Source: Euryarchaeota archaeon UBA558
GTDB lineage: Archaea; Thermoplasmatota; Poseidoniia; Poseidoniales; Thalassarchaeaceae
Direction of reading: 5' to 3'
DNA: 64,000 nucleotides
Assembly: GCA_002507175.1 (NCBI GenBank)
Contig: DAZE01000016.1
Coordinates: 1 to 64,000 of the forward strand
Numbering within the stretch: the first letter of the stretch is position 1; the number at the start of each line of letters is the position of its first letter. Positions 10,016 to 17,622 of this stretch are shown here, piece by piece. The position numbers were made by a program, and so were the translations under genes. A model generated the notes under the pieces. It was not told the DNA's origin. It did no database searches and was given only the letters and a program-made list of their open reading frames with translations.

Positions 10016-10195
10016 TTAGTCAGTCATGCGCCGATTCTTCTTGGCCCATCTGTAGCCGCGCATCCTTGCTGTCTTCCCAAACCCACAGGAAGCGCAGACG
10101 GCTTTGGACTTGTGATAGGAGTGCCTGCCACAGCGCCTGCAACGGATGTGCGTTTGCTTCTGCCTCTTTCCCATGCTGGGTGTTCCCTTTGACAT
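10016..10195 (-). CDS. rpl37e: 50S ribosomal protein eL37
   Basis: Small zinc-finger protein of the archaeal/eukaryotic large ribosomal subunit, 59 residues. The N-terminus MSKGTPSMGKRQK and the motif CRRCGRHSYH are diagnostic. Zinc is expected on two pairs, C19/C22 and C34/C37 (CASCGFGK), all present. The C-terminus is basic (RWAKKNRR). It precedes purF by 55 bases, the arrangement known in other Euryarchaeota; the LSm gene that often precedes it is not seen here, where two membrane-protein genes occupy that side. The call is secure despite the short length. Confidence 0.95.
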   Translation of the reverse strand: MSKGTPSMGKRQKQTHIRCRRCGRHSYHKSKAVCASCGFGKTARMRGYRWAKKNRRMTD

Positions 10196-10266
10196 GCCAA
10201 GCCCTCCTCGATGCTCGCGCGACCTACCTCGATGTTATGAGGGTTATCACTGGACTCAATATCAAA

Positions 10267-10551
10267 TCACGATGAACCCGGGACCCTGTTCATGGTTATC
10301 TTCAGCATCACAAATGAGGCAAGAAGGGAGCTCAATGATAGCATTGAGAAGGTGGCACTGATCGATCCTTGAACGATGTCATTAGGGAGCCGCGATGAGA
10401 GCCAAATGGACAACGCGGTGTTGAGTAGTGAGGTCAAAATCAGGATTTTTGAGGATGATCCCGATCTGTAAGTCGCAAACAGATGGATCGAAAATGCCAG
10501 TGCTATGATCGAATAACCAACGATGAAACTCGAGAAGGGGGCAGGAGTCAT
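10267..10551 (-). CDS. Small membrane protein, unknown
   Basis: Protein of 94 residues with about three hydrophobic segments (a leading one after MTPAPFSSF, a middle one around KILILTSLLNTALSIWL and one before the C-terminal KITMNRVPGSS). I recognise no family. It overlaps the end of the upstream membrane-protein gene by 4 bases (ATGA), which supports both as real and co-translated. About 70 bases separate it from eL37. Function unknown. Confidence 0.6.
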   Translation of the reverse strand: MTPAPFSSFIVGYSIIALAFSIHLFATYRSGSSSKILILTSLLNTALSIWLSSRLPNDIVQGSISATFSMLSLSSLLASFVMLKITMNRVPGSS

Positions 10552-11126
10552 TCTCCACCACCACCTATGTGTTTTGCCAGAATAGACAGCATCACATCCC
10601 TCTCATCATCATCCAAGCCGGGGGCAGGCGGAAGGGGGGGTTCAAAATTTTCAGACAGGGCTGTGAGACCGATGATGGCCAGAAGTCCGATCATAATTCC
10701 AACTATGACCGGCAGGGATTTGATCAGTGTGTCCACGGTCAGCAGCCCGCTTGGGTGGAATACAAGTGATAGGATCACCGAAGCCAGCATCATGATCCAA
10801 CCAACAGACAAACTGGGGATGGAATAACCCCCATAGGAGCCAGCCCCGTTTAGAGCCAAAGCGACACCGGAGACCAGTAATGCCAGCCAGATCACCGTGT
10901 ACCTCAGTACCAATGACAAGTCCGATGTACCACAGGAGTCGTAGAAACCACACAAGAAATCATCTGTAATTTTGATATCAAAATCCCATGAGAAGATAAG
11001 TATCAACCCAATGATGAAAGTTGATGAGGCGATTCTCCTTCTACGGTATGCTGGCCCCATCCTGTTCCATGAGAGGGATACGACGCATATCGCGCCCCCG
11101 ATAATGGCCGGCAATGGTGTGCTCAT
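10548..11126 (-). CDS. Multi-pass membrane protein, unknown
   Basis: Protein of 192 residues with about five hydrophobic segments, a short Cys-containing loop (CGFYDSCGT) between the second and third, and an acidic cytosolic-looking tail (DDDERDVMLSILAKHIGGGGE). I recognise no family. It is the first gene of the minus-strand string and is divergent from the eL42 operon across a 119-base gap that must hold both promoters. Its stop overlaps the next gene by 4 bases, so the two products may work together. Confidence 0.6.
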   Translation of the reverse strand: MSTPLPAIIGGAICVVSLSWNRMGPAYRRRRIASSTFIIGLILIFSWDFDIKITDDFLCGFYDSCGTSDLSLVLRYTVIWLALLVSGVALALNGAGSYGGYSIPSLSVGWIMMLASVILSLVFHPSGLLTVDTLIKSLPVIVGIMIGLLAIIGLTALSENFEPPLPPAPGLDDDERDVMLSILAKHIGGGGE

Positions 11127-11245
11127 GTGGCACGGGATGAGTCGTAGGGCTTGAATCAGCCGGGGATTTCGATTGGTTTCAGACGGCCTCCGCTATCGCC
11201 ACACTCAAATAGGGACCGTTGGTGGACGGCTCGCTGGTGATACAG

Positions 11246-11527
11246 ATGGTGAAGCGCCCGAGGAAAGTTATGCGCTACAGTCCGTCTGCTGGGAAGCACA
11301 CTGAGCACACAGTCGAGCGCGTCAAGAAGCGCCGCGCCAGCGAATTGAAATGGGGTCAAAGGCGATTCCGAAGAGTGACTGCAGGATACAGGGGTTTCCC
11401 ACGGCCAAAGCCCTCCGGCGAGAAACCGACAAAGAGAGTGAACCTGCTCTACAGATGCACTGAGACGGGGAAGGCACATCAACCCGCAGCAAAGAGAGCG
11501 AAGAAGTTCGAACTGGTGGATAGGTGA
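11246..11527 (+). CDS. rpl44e: 50S ribosomal protein eL42 (L44e), cysteine-poor variant
   Basis: Ribosomal protein near the E site of the large subunit, 93 residues. Family landmarks are clear: GKHTEHTVERVKK, SELKWGQRRFRR, KPTKRVNLLYRC and AKKFELVD. The zinc-binding cysteines usual in the family are largely gone: the CPxCxKHTEH position reads SPSAGKHTEH, and the CTECGKAH position reads CTETGKAH, leaving one Cys. This is a zinc-free version of the kind known for several ribosomal proteins. The start is the Met before VKRPRK; an earlier Met nine codons upstream adds residues unlike the family. It heads the eL42-eS27-aIF2-alpha-Nop10-PAC2 operon conserved in archaea. Confidence 0.92.
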   Translation: MVKRPRKVMRYSPSAGKHTEHTVERVKKRRASELKWGQRRFRRVTAGYRGFPRPKPSGEKPTKRVNLLYRCTETGKAHQPAAKRAKKFELVDR

Positions 11528-11533
11528 ACGTAG

Positions 11534-11707
11534 ATGTCAGGATCGGACTTTCTGAAGGTGAGCTGTAAGGACTGCGGGAACGAAACGATAATATTCAGCA
11601 AAGCCTCGTCAGAAATCTCCTGCTCCGTCTGCGGAAGTACGCTTGCGAAACCCAAGGGGGGCAAAGCCGATCTAGTAGGGAGCACGATCGTCGAGGTCCT
11701 CGAGTAA
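11534..11707 (+). CDS. rps27e: 30S ribosomal protein eS27
   Basis: Zinc-ribbon protein of the small ribosomal subunit, 57 residues. The four zinc ligands are C11 and C14 (CKDCGNE) and C30 and C33 (CSVCGS), with the family's FLKVSC start and GSTIVEVLE end. It lies 6 bases after eL42 and 13 bases before aIF2-alpha, the usual archaeal order. Confidence 0.95.
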   Translation: MSGSDFLKVSCKDCGNETIIFSKASSEISCSVCGSTLAKPKGGKADLVGSTIVEVLE

Positions 11708-11720
11708 AGGGGGACGAATC

Positions 11721-12506
11721 TTGGCAAGAAAACAAACATGGCCAGAAGAAGGCGACCTGCTCGTCTGCATTGTCAAGTCAGTCAGCGACAAAGGGGCCTA
11801 CCTAGAGATAGATGGCCTTGATGGGGTCGAGGGCTTCGTCTTCATCGGCGAGGTCGCCGCAGGATGGGTCAAATCTGTCAGATCCCACCTCAGGGAGGGG
11901 CAGAGAGTTGTAGCCAAGGCCATTGGGGTCAAACAGGACCGAGGAAGGATTGACCTCTCCATCAAATCAGTCTCTGACGAAAGGCGTCGAGATGCTCTCC
12001 AGTTCTGGAAGAACGAGCAACGAGCAGGGCAGATCATGAAGGTGGCTGCCGAGAGGGTCAAATGGAGCGAAGACGAGCTCGATTCCAAGTCTGACGACCT
12101 CGTTGATGCCTTCGGCTCCCTCTATGGCGCCCTAGAAGAGGCAGCCGGCGACCCTGATTCCCTCTCCAATGCCGGCTTCTCAGGTGATTGGACCACCACC
12201 ATCGTGGAACTAGCCGTTGAGAACATAGTCCCCGAGTCGGTGAAACTCAAGGGCAGTTTCCACATAGAGATCTGGTCCAGCGAGGGGGTTGCGGGGATCA
12301 TGAAAGTCCTGGAGAAAGCCGAGGAAAGCGCCAGTTCAGCTGATGAGGTGACACTCACATGCCACTACGACGGGGCCCCTAATTATAGAGTCGAGATCGA
12401 AGGACCCGATTACAACTCAGCTGAATCAGCCTGGGAGGCTTGCGTTGAGGCGGCTCAGTCTGAGATGGCGGCCTTTGATGGGAAATTCGCTGCTGATAGG
12501 GTCTGA
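11721..12506 (+). CDS. eif2a: Translation initiation factor aIF2 subunit alpha
   Basis: Alpha subunit of the heterotrimer that brings initiator tRNA to the small ribosomal subunit. It starts at TTG with MARKQTWPEEGDLLVCIV, then an S1 domain (about residues 10-85; VKSVSDKGAYLEIDGLDGV and GRIDLSIKSV). A helical middle (residues 90-170) and an alpha/beta C-terminal domain follow, as in archaeal aIF2-alpha. Length 261 residues is normal. No ATG fits the S1 start better. It sits between eS27 and Nop10, the conserved archaeal operon. Confidence 0.95.
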   Translation: MARKQTWPEEGDLLVCIVKSVSDKGAYLEIDGLDGVEGFVFIGEVAAGWVKSVRSHLREGQRVVAKAIGVKQDRGRIDLSIKSVSDERRRDALQFWKNEQRAGQIMKVAAERVKWSEDELDSKSDDLVDAFGSLYGALEEAAGDPDSLSNAGFSGDWTTTIVELAVENIVPESVKLKGSFHIEIWSSEGVAGIMKVLEKAEESASSADEVTLTCHYDGAPNYRVEIEGPDYNSAESAWEACVEAAQSEMAAFDGKFAADRV

Positions 12507-12553
12507 TAACCGTATTACTTCAAGGACCAGTTGCATCGGTATTTGGCTCGCGC

Positions 12554-12769
12554 ATGCCAAGATCAAAGTTGCAGAGATGCCCTGGATGTCACTCCTACGG
12601 CTTCAAGAGAGTGTGTGACTGTGGGGCTACCCGTGTGGCTGTGGCGCCATTGAAGTACTCCCCGGAAGACCCCCAAGGAGACAGGCGCAGAACGAGAGAG
12701 GGCTGGGGGACAGAGGAGTGGGTCGATGGACTTCCCACCCCACGTCATGCAGGGGAGGAAGAGGAGTGA
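12554..12769 (+). CDS. nop10: H/ACA RNP subunit Nop10
   Basis: Small component of the box H/ACA ribonucleoprotein that guides pseudouridylation of rRNA with Cbf5, Gar1 and L7Ae. The N-terminal half has the family pattern CPGCHSYGFKRVCDCG (zinc ligands C9, C12, C21, C23) and then PLKYSPEDPQGDRRR, the conserved SPEDPYG-type segment. At 71 residues it is slightly longer than the usual 55-60 because of an acidic tail (HAGEEEE). The final codon overlaps the GTG start of the PAC2 gene (GTGA). Confidence 0.92.
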   Translation: MPRSKLQRCPGCHSYGFKRVCDCGATRVAVAPLKYSPEDPQGDRRRTREGWGTEEWVDGLPTPRHAGEEEE

Positions 12770-13515
12770 ACAGAACCAAGGTCCATTGGCTCAAGGAGAT
12801 CCCCCTGCACACGGCTGTATTGGAGGCAGTGCCAGGGATCGGCAATGTTGGGAAGCTGATCGTCGACGGCCTCGTCTCGACCCATCAATCTGAGTTAATT
12901 GCCATGTTCTTGCACCCAGATATGCCTCCTCATGCAACCTTAGGATCAGATGGAATCCTAAGGCCATCCCATATCTCCATGCACTCCGTCAACCTGGGAG
13001 ACTCCAACATCCTGTGCATCGGTTCCAATGCCCAACCCATGACTGCCTCAGGGCAGTATGAGATGTCAGAAAAGATACTAGAAACGCTGAATGAACACAG
13101 CACGTCCCCACTCTATGTCCTTGCGGGACTGGCAATGCCCCCTGAGTCCAAGGACATTCACATTGTGTGCTCAGACTTGAAGATCAAGGAGCGGTTAGGA
13201 GAAAGGGGGCTACGCGTAAAGTCTGATCAACCAGAATCGGGAATGATAGGCCTGGCTGGGCTACTGATATCAATGGCTCCTTTGTACGGAGTGGATGTTG
13301 TGGGCTTTGTAGCTGAGACCGTGGGCGGTGCGACAGATGCTGCTGCAGCCGAGAGGCTCTCACGCTTCATCGAACAGGAGTTCGGTACAGCCGTCGCTTT
13401 GAGTCTGGACAGGACACAGCAGATTGCATCCGAACTGCTGGAGTCCGTAGGGATATCTGAATCTGCAGTCGCCGAGTTAATCGGGGAGCCTGGTCTAGGT
13501 GACCTCTATGTTTGA
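12766..13515 (+). CDS. PAC2 family protein (proteasome assembly chaperone-like)
   Basis: Member of the PAC2 family, related to eukaryotic proteasome assembly chaperone 2; the archaeal role is not settled. The N-terminal pattern PGIGNVGKLIVDGLV and the later GMIGLAGLLISMAPLYGVD are typical. The GTG at 12766 is chosen: it overlaps the nop10 stop as GTGA and gives a 249-residue protein of normal size. A start 48 bases earlier would lie entirely inside nop10. Gene order nop10-PAC2 is conserved in archaea. Confidence 0.88.
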   Translation: MNRTKVHWLKEIPLHTAVLEAVPGIGNVGKLIVDGLVSTHQSELIAMFLHPDMPPHATLGSDGILRPSHISMHSVNLGDSNILCIGSNAQPMTASGQYEMSEKILETLNEHSTSPLYVLAGLAMPPESKDIHIVCSDLKIKERLGERGLRVKSDQPESGMIGLAGLLISMAPLYGVDVVGFVAETVGGATDAAAAERLSRFIEQEFGTAVALSLDRTQQIASELLESVGISESAVAELIGEPGLGDLYV

Positions 13516-13523
13516 GGGTTGAC

Positions 13524-14249
13524 ATGAGGGTCCTTCTCGGGAGTGGTGGAATTGGCACTGCGGACCGAACCGCGAGGTTCAAAGGTCTACTGACCGGGCA
13601 TTTTGAGGGTTGCAGCAGGATTCTATTCATCCCACTGGCGACTGCAAATCACCAGGACAGGGTCATCAAGATGAGGGATCTGTTGGGCATGAATGAGTCC
13701 AATCTTGTGCTCATCGATCAAAGCCATGCGGAGGATCAGATACAGGACGTTGACGGAATCTACATGGGAGGCGGGAATTCATTCCTACTGATTCAAGAAC
13801 TTCACAAACTGGGTATCGTCAAGGCGATTAAGGAGTCTGTCAAGAACGGCATGCCGTACGTAGGCGTGAGCGCAGGTAGCAACGTGGCTTGTCCAACCAT
13901 GATGACCACGAACGACATGCCGATCGTGCTCCCTGAAACCTTTGACTCACTAGGCATCGTTCCGTTCCAGATCAACCCACACTATTACCCCGGGAAAATT
14001 ACATTCACTCACCAAGGCGATCAGCACCCCCACTACGGCGAGTCACGGGCACAGAGGATCTCGGAATACCACATGCTCCATGACACGCCTGTCCTAGGCA
14101 TGTGGGAGGGGTCGTATGTGCACTGGGACGGAGAGCAGGGGAAACTCATTGGAACCGGCGTGGCCTTCTATCCAGACAAAGAGAGTCTCGACCTCCGGGA
14201 CGGAACTGTATTCGACAAGGGGCTCAACCCCCTGCAATCATCCGCCTGA
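13524..14249 (+). CDS. pepE: Peptidase E-like serine dipeptidase (family S51)
   Basis: Alpha-aspartyl dipeptidase or cyanophycinase-like hydrolase. The nucleophile elbow is GVSAGSN, with the upstream GGGNSFLLIQEL and INPHYYPG motifs of PepE, and WEGSYVHWDG near the C-terminus. The ATG before RVLLGSGG is chosen; a TTG twelve bases earlier overlaps the PAC2 stop and is an alternative. Length is 241 residues, close to E. coli PepE (229). It is the last gene of the translation operon and overlaps the convergent ubiquitin-like gene by 12 bases. Confidence 0.88.
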   Translation: MRVLLGSGGIGTADRTARFKGLLTGHFEGCSRILFIPLATANHQDRVIKMRDLLGMNESNLVLIDQSHAEDQIQDVDGIYMGGGNSFLLIQELHKLGIVKAIKESVKNGMPYVGVSAGSNVACPTMMTTNDMPIVLPETFDSLGIVPFQINPHYYPGKITFTHQGDQHPHYGESRAQRISEYHMLHDTPVLGMWEGSYVHWDGEQGKLIGTGVAFYPDKESLDLRDGTVFDKGLNPLQSSA

Positions 14250-14438
14250 GGAGACGGTGATCAGCTCCAGTTCAATATCCCCGTCGATCCTCGAGTTATG
14301 GGGGACTATGGTGTCCTCATGTACAGCGAGCACGGTCGACGCATGGATGCCTAGTTCAAGGAGTACCTCGGAAATCAACACGGGCTTGGGAAATTCCAAC
14401 ACATGCTCCCCATCGTCATGTTTGACAGTGACCATCAT
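14238..14438 (-). CDS. Ubiquitin-like beta-grasp protein with C-terminal Gly-Gly
   Basis: Protein of 66 residues with a beta-grasp pattern and the C-terminal diglycine (ITVSSGG) needed for adenylation by E1-like enzymes. This fits the SAMP/MoaD/ThiS/Urm1 class, which acts as protein modifier, sulfur carrier or both. An alternating strand after MMVTV, a helix (ISEVLLELGI) and a late NSRIDGDIELEL match ThiS/MoaD topology. The start at the double Met is chosen; reading further upstream runs through the antisense of tRNA-Ser and is spurious. No E1, MoaE or rhodanese gene is nearby, so modifier and sulfur carrier cannot be told apart. Confidence 0.75.
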   Translation of the reverse strand: MMVTVKHDDGEHVLEFPKPVLISEVLLELGIHASTVLAVHEDTIVPHNSRIDGDIELELITVSSGG

Positions 14439-14492
14439 GTGTTGTCGGAGGCTAAACAGGCTTATGTCTAATTCGATGGTCGATGGACCGTT

Positions 14493-14578
14493 GCCGAGAT
14501 CGCATAGCCCGGTATTGCGGTGGATTCGAAATCCACTGTCCCTTGGACGCGGGGGTTCAAATCCCTCTCTCGGCGCCA
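14493..14578 (+). tRNA. tRNA-Ser (CGA)
   Basis: Acceptor stem GCCGAGA pairs with TCTCGGC, followed by discriminator G and an encoded CCA. The anticodon loop TTCGAAA reads CGA (codon UCG). A long variable arm and the T loop GGTTCAAATCC are present, as required for a class II serine tRNA. No intron is apparent. It lies in the gap between the divergent ubiquitin-like gene and the convergent nuclease gene. Confidence 0.95.
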
Positions 14579-14602
14579 ATATTGGGCCTGTACACCCTCC
14601 CC

Positions 14603-16456
14603 TCAGGAAGCCAGATGCGCCTCGTCGTTGATGACCACGACCTTGGTCCCGGGGCCTATCTTGATTTGAGGTCGCCCTGCCCACTCACCCACTTCCCCGT
14701 TGAGAATCCCTATCACATCGCCCCTAGAGATGGATGCTGCCTTCGTTGGGATGAACTGCTTGAATGCGACGACCGATGCTGATCCTGAGGTGTCCACCAA
14801 CGTGACTGACCATCTTTTGACCGAGACTCCGTCCGGATAGGCATCGATCGACCAGACTCTGCCCACGACCGAGATCCTCGTCTCAATTTCCACTATTGGC
14901 GATACGTCCCCCTCATTGGCAATCTCGATGGAGGAGCCTGAGTCTAGGTCGAGGTTCAGTTGACCCTTCCAGAGGGAGGGCAGTGCGCCTTCGACTCTAA
15001 CCATCGCACCCTCGGACAATGATCTCGTCACCCTTCTGGGGCCTCCAAGCCTGTGTGGGCGGATCGTCGCTCGGTCCCAGCCATCGACCAATGTGAACCG
15101 TACGACAACGGTCCCATCCTCGTTCAAAGTTGGTTTGGCGAGTTTGGCGACTTCCCCGACCGCGGAGAATCTCGTCTGAATAGCGTCAATGGCGGTGATG
15201 GTCCAGTCGTGCCCGAGGCGTTGCAAACTGTCGTACTGTATGGTGGTTGAAGCAGCGCCTGATCCTTCGCAAATCCCGGAATATTCGCAGTTTTTGCATC
15301 TGGCCCTGAGGTCGTCCTCGACTGGCTTCATATCGGGTATGCCCCCGGGCCGGAACCTCCTAAGGGGAGAGGGAGATGCGGGGCATTCCTCAATGCTCGG
15401 GCTCCCCTTCCTGATCTTGGTGTACAATTGGAACAGGTCCTCCTCCATCTGAATCATTTCTTCTTGGCTCGGTACGGTCACGGATTTCGGCTCTCCGGCT
15501 CCGAGGTACCAGATCTCCAAACCATCGATAGGCTCCGTGTCCCCATGGGTCTTATTCCAAAGCCATGCATACATCCTCAACTGATCGATGTATCCGTGAG
15601 ACCTGTCCCCCTTCCCGATAGACGCTTTGATGTCGACGATTCTGGTTCTTCCACCCCACCTGTAGACCAAGTCATACTCTCCTTGGAACCAGCCATCAGG
15701 ATGTGCGGATGTCTGTGTGAAGGCTGCAGCATCTGGATCGACGAACCATGGTCTGGCCATCTCCCATGCCTCGACTATGTGCATCTCCTCGCCAGCCCCT
15801 CTGGCTGAGGGGTGGGGTTTGTCCCAGATGCGGGGGAAGCCATCTGGTGCTGGCCAGTATGGCCTGCTCCCTCCATCTCTCCAGGCTTCAAGATCGTCCT
15901 GACCGGTGTCTAGGCAACCTAGTACCTCGATTAGATGGAGGTCTACCCCCCTGAGCACCATGTTCAGGCACTCCTCTGGATCTGCGTCTTCGATTGTTCC
16001 TTTCCGATTGGGATTCGCCATCCAGTCGGAGGTGGCCTCCTCCCAGCACTTCTCGAAGTGCGCCCTTGCACGAGAATGGGCCCACGAAGAGAGTGTCTCG
16101 AAGTCGGTTGGCCATAGGGACTGTTCCAGGACCTCCATGGAGGGGGAAGGCCATCCCTCTTCGGAGTCCCACAAGGGGCTTCCCTGTTCGTCCAGTGGGG
16201 ATTGCATCTGATCCGCCCCCTCCCCGGAGACGAAGACTGGTGAATCCCGCATGACCCGGCAGATGCAGGCCTCAGCAGCGTTGCCCCTGATTATCTGGGG
16301 CGGCAAGGGGGTCTTCAGGCGCCTCTCCCAGCCATAGTACCAGAGTCTGGGGCATCTGGAGTATGCGATTGCCTGGGATGCGGAAAGCCTTCGATACGGA
16401 TCAATATCCGGGTGGTCTTCCGGTCGATTCTTTTGGACGGGCATGTCTGACCTCAC
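14603..16456 (-). CDS. PD-(D/E)XK (Cas4/RecB-like) Fe-S nuclease fused to OB-fold domains
   Basis: Protein of 617 residues. The N-terminal nuclease begins with SASQAIAYSRCPRLWYYG, the start of Cas4/AddB-like PD-(D/E)XK nucleases. The active site is visible as EYDLVYR (E260, D262) followed by IVDIKAS (D275, K277) and a QLRMYAWL helix. Four cysteines, C35 with C387, C390 and C396 (RCKNCEYSGIC), match the Fe-S cluster of that class. Residues about 410-617 contain two OB-fold-like repeats (GEVAKLAKP... and GRVWSIDAY...), likely for single-stranded DNA binding. The GTG start overlaps the upstream radical SAM stop by 4 bases. A DNA repair or end-processing role is inferred. No cas genes are present, so a CRISPR role is unlikely. 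Confidence 0.82.
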   Translation of the reverse strand: MRSDMPVQKNRPEDHPDIDPYRRLSASQAIAYSRCPRLWYYGWERRLKTPLPPQIIRGNAAEACICRVMRDSPVFVSGEGADQMQSPLDEQGSPLWDSEEGWPSPSMEVLEQSLWPTDFETLSSWAHSRARAHFEKCWEEATSDWMANPNRKGTIEDADPEECLNMVLRGVDLHLIEVLGCLDTGQDDLEAWRDGGSRPYWPAPDGFPRIWDKPHPSARGAGEEMHIVEAWEMARPWFVDPDAAAFTQTSAHPDGWFQGEYDLVYRWGGRTRIVDIKASIGKGDRSHGYIDQLRMYAWLWNKTHGDTEPIDGLEIWYLGAGEPKSVTVPSQEEMIQMEEDLFQLYTKIRKGSPSIEECPASPSPLRRFRPGGIPDMKPVEDDLRARCKNCEYSGICEGSGAASTTIQYDSLQRLGHDWTITAIDAIQTRFSAVGEVAKLAKPTLNEDGTVVVRFTLVDGWDRATIRPHRLGGPRRVTRSLSEGAMVRVEGALPSLWKGQLNLDLDSGSSIEIANEGDVSPIVEIETRISVVGRVWSIDAYPDGVSVKRWSVTLVDTSGSASVVAFKQFIPTKAASISRGDVIGILNGEVGEWAGRPQIKIGPGTKVVVINDEAHLAS

Positions 16457-17622
16457 TCAGGGCTTTCCCCAGGGGCATCCCGTTGATCCTTGTTTAGGTA
16501 TACAATGGTCATCTCAAGTCTCTCGTGCGTAGGGTGAACCTCTACGAAAGCAACGGGCGCATCGACATAGTCTGAAATCTCCTCGGCAGTCGAGAGCGGA
16601 AGCTCGATCCTCTTCATCTCCTCATCGTGGTAGAGAAATCTCCTAGGTAGGCCAGTCTCCTCCATGATTTCGTTGATGTAGCCCTCCGCGTCAGCCGGTT
16701 CGCACTCAATAATGCCGAAAATCAGAGTTCCGTCCTCCGTGAGTATCTCATGGGGGGATATTGTTGCCTCGCCTCGCCTCAGGAACCTGCTTCTGAGCTG
16801 TCCTGCGTCTTTGTAGACCGCGGTGCAGAACTTTAGATGGAATCCATATGGTTCCCTGACCTCGCCATCGATCGGGTCGGGAGCCCCGATGGATGCCGCA
16901 GCGACCCTGTCTCTGAGCAGAACGGCCAACTCAGACGAGCCAGCGGCTCCAGCGGTGATCTCGTCAGACAGATTGAATCCTCTGGTCTCCATGTTTCCAT
17001 GATTGCCCACGGTGATTTCAAGCTCGTTTAGATTCAGGAATTCGATGTCCATGTCCCTCATTTTTTCCAAAATGCCGAACAGGTGCTCATCGCGATCAGG
17101 TTCGCACGGAATCTCAATCCCAGTGGCCATGCCTGCCTTGCTGCAAGCGGATATCACATCGCTGTACTGTTCGACCTCCAAGTCCAGGAGGTGGAACCTG
17201 ATTTCATCGAGCCCGGCCTCAGCGAAATCAACAGCATATTCCTGCTTGAATGGTATGCTGGTGTACATGTGCATGTGGAAAGATGGCCCGAACTCCTGCC
17301 TCAATCGCCTGATACCCTCCAATGTGTGTTCTCTGTCCATCAAGGGATCGCCGCCCGTGATCCCGGCACCGGTGGCCCTCATTGCATGGGCTTCTTCGAT
17401 AACCTCGTCAAAGGTGGTACACCGCCTCTCGTTCGCGAACATCACCTCTGCCTCCCTCCTGTTCTCGGAAAGGGGGCAGTAATCACATTTCCAGTGGCAC
17501 TTTCCAGTGATAAACAGGACGAGTTTTGAGCCCATCTGACATTGTATGCATCCCTCTGACTCCTCAACGACTGGAGCTTCGAAAAGGGTGGGAACCGTCG
17601 GTAGGCGGAGTGTCACAGTCAT
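16453..17622 (-). CDS. Radical SAM protein with extra N-terminal CxxC
   Basis: Protein of 389 residues. The radical SAM cluster motif is C42-x3-C46-x2-C49 (CHWKCDYCPLS), preceded by another pair at C25/C28 (CIQCQMG). GITGGDPL is the usual SAM-contact GGEP-type strand. The C-terminal third (from about 300; SPHEILTEDGTLIFGI) is a separate domain. Archaeal homologs of this general form are annotated only as radical SAM proteins; the substrate is unknown to me. It overlaps pdxT and the nuclease gene by 4 bases on each side, so the three are probably co-translated. Confidence 0.8.
   Translation of the reverse strand: MTVTLRLPTVPTLFEAPVVEESEGCIQCQMGSKLVLFITGKCHWKCDYCPLSENRREAEVMFANERRCTTFDEVIEEAHAMRATGAGITGGDPLMDREHTLEGIRRLRQEFGPSFHMHMYTSIPFKQEYAVDFAEAGLDEIRFHLLDLEVEQYSDVISACSKAGMATGIEIPCEPDRDEHLFGILEKMRDMDIEFLNLNELEITVGNHGNMETRGFNLSDEITAGAAGSSELAVLLRDRVAAASIGAPDPIDGEVREPYGFHLKFCTAVYKDAGQLRSRFLRRGEATISPHEILTEDGTLIFGIIECEPADAEGYINEIMEETGLPRRFLYHDEEMKRIELPLSTAEEISDYVDAPVAFVEVHPTHERLEMTIVYLNKDQRDAPGESPE

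Noticed and set aside
11156..11482. A 108-residue minus-strand frame opposite eL42
   Set aside because: It is the antisense of a clear ribosomal protein gene and carries no recognisable motif.
14439..14684. Upstream extension of the ubiquitin-like gene's reading frame (would give 148 residues)
   Set aside because: The extra residues are the antisense translation of tRNA-Ser and the end of the nuclease gene; the protein-like look (GFEPPRPRDSG) is a well-known artefact of reading serine/leucine tRNAs backwards.
14603..16456. Calling the nuclease Cas4 of a CRISPR system
   Set aside because: There are no repeats or other cas genes in the window, and the C-terminal OB folds are not a Cas4 feature.
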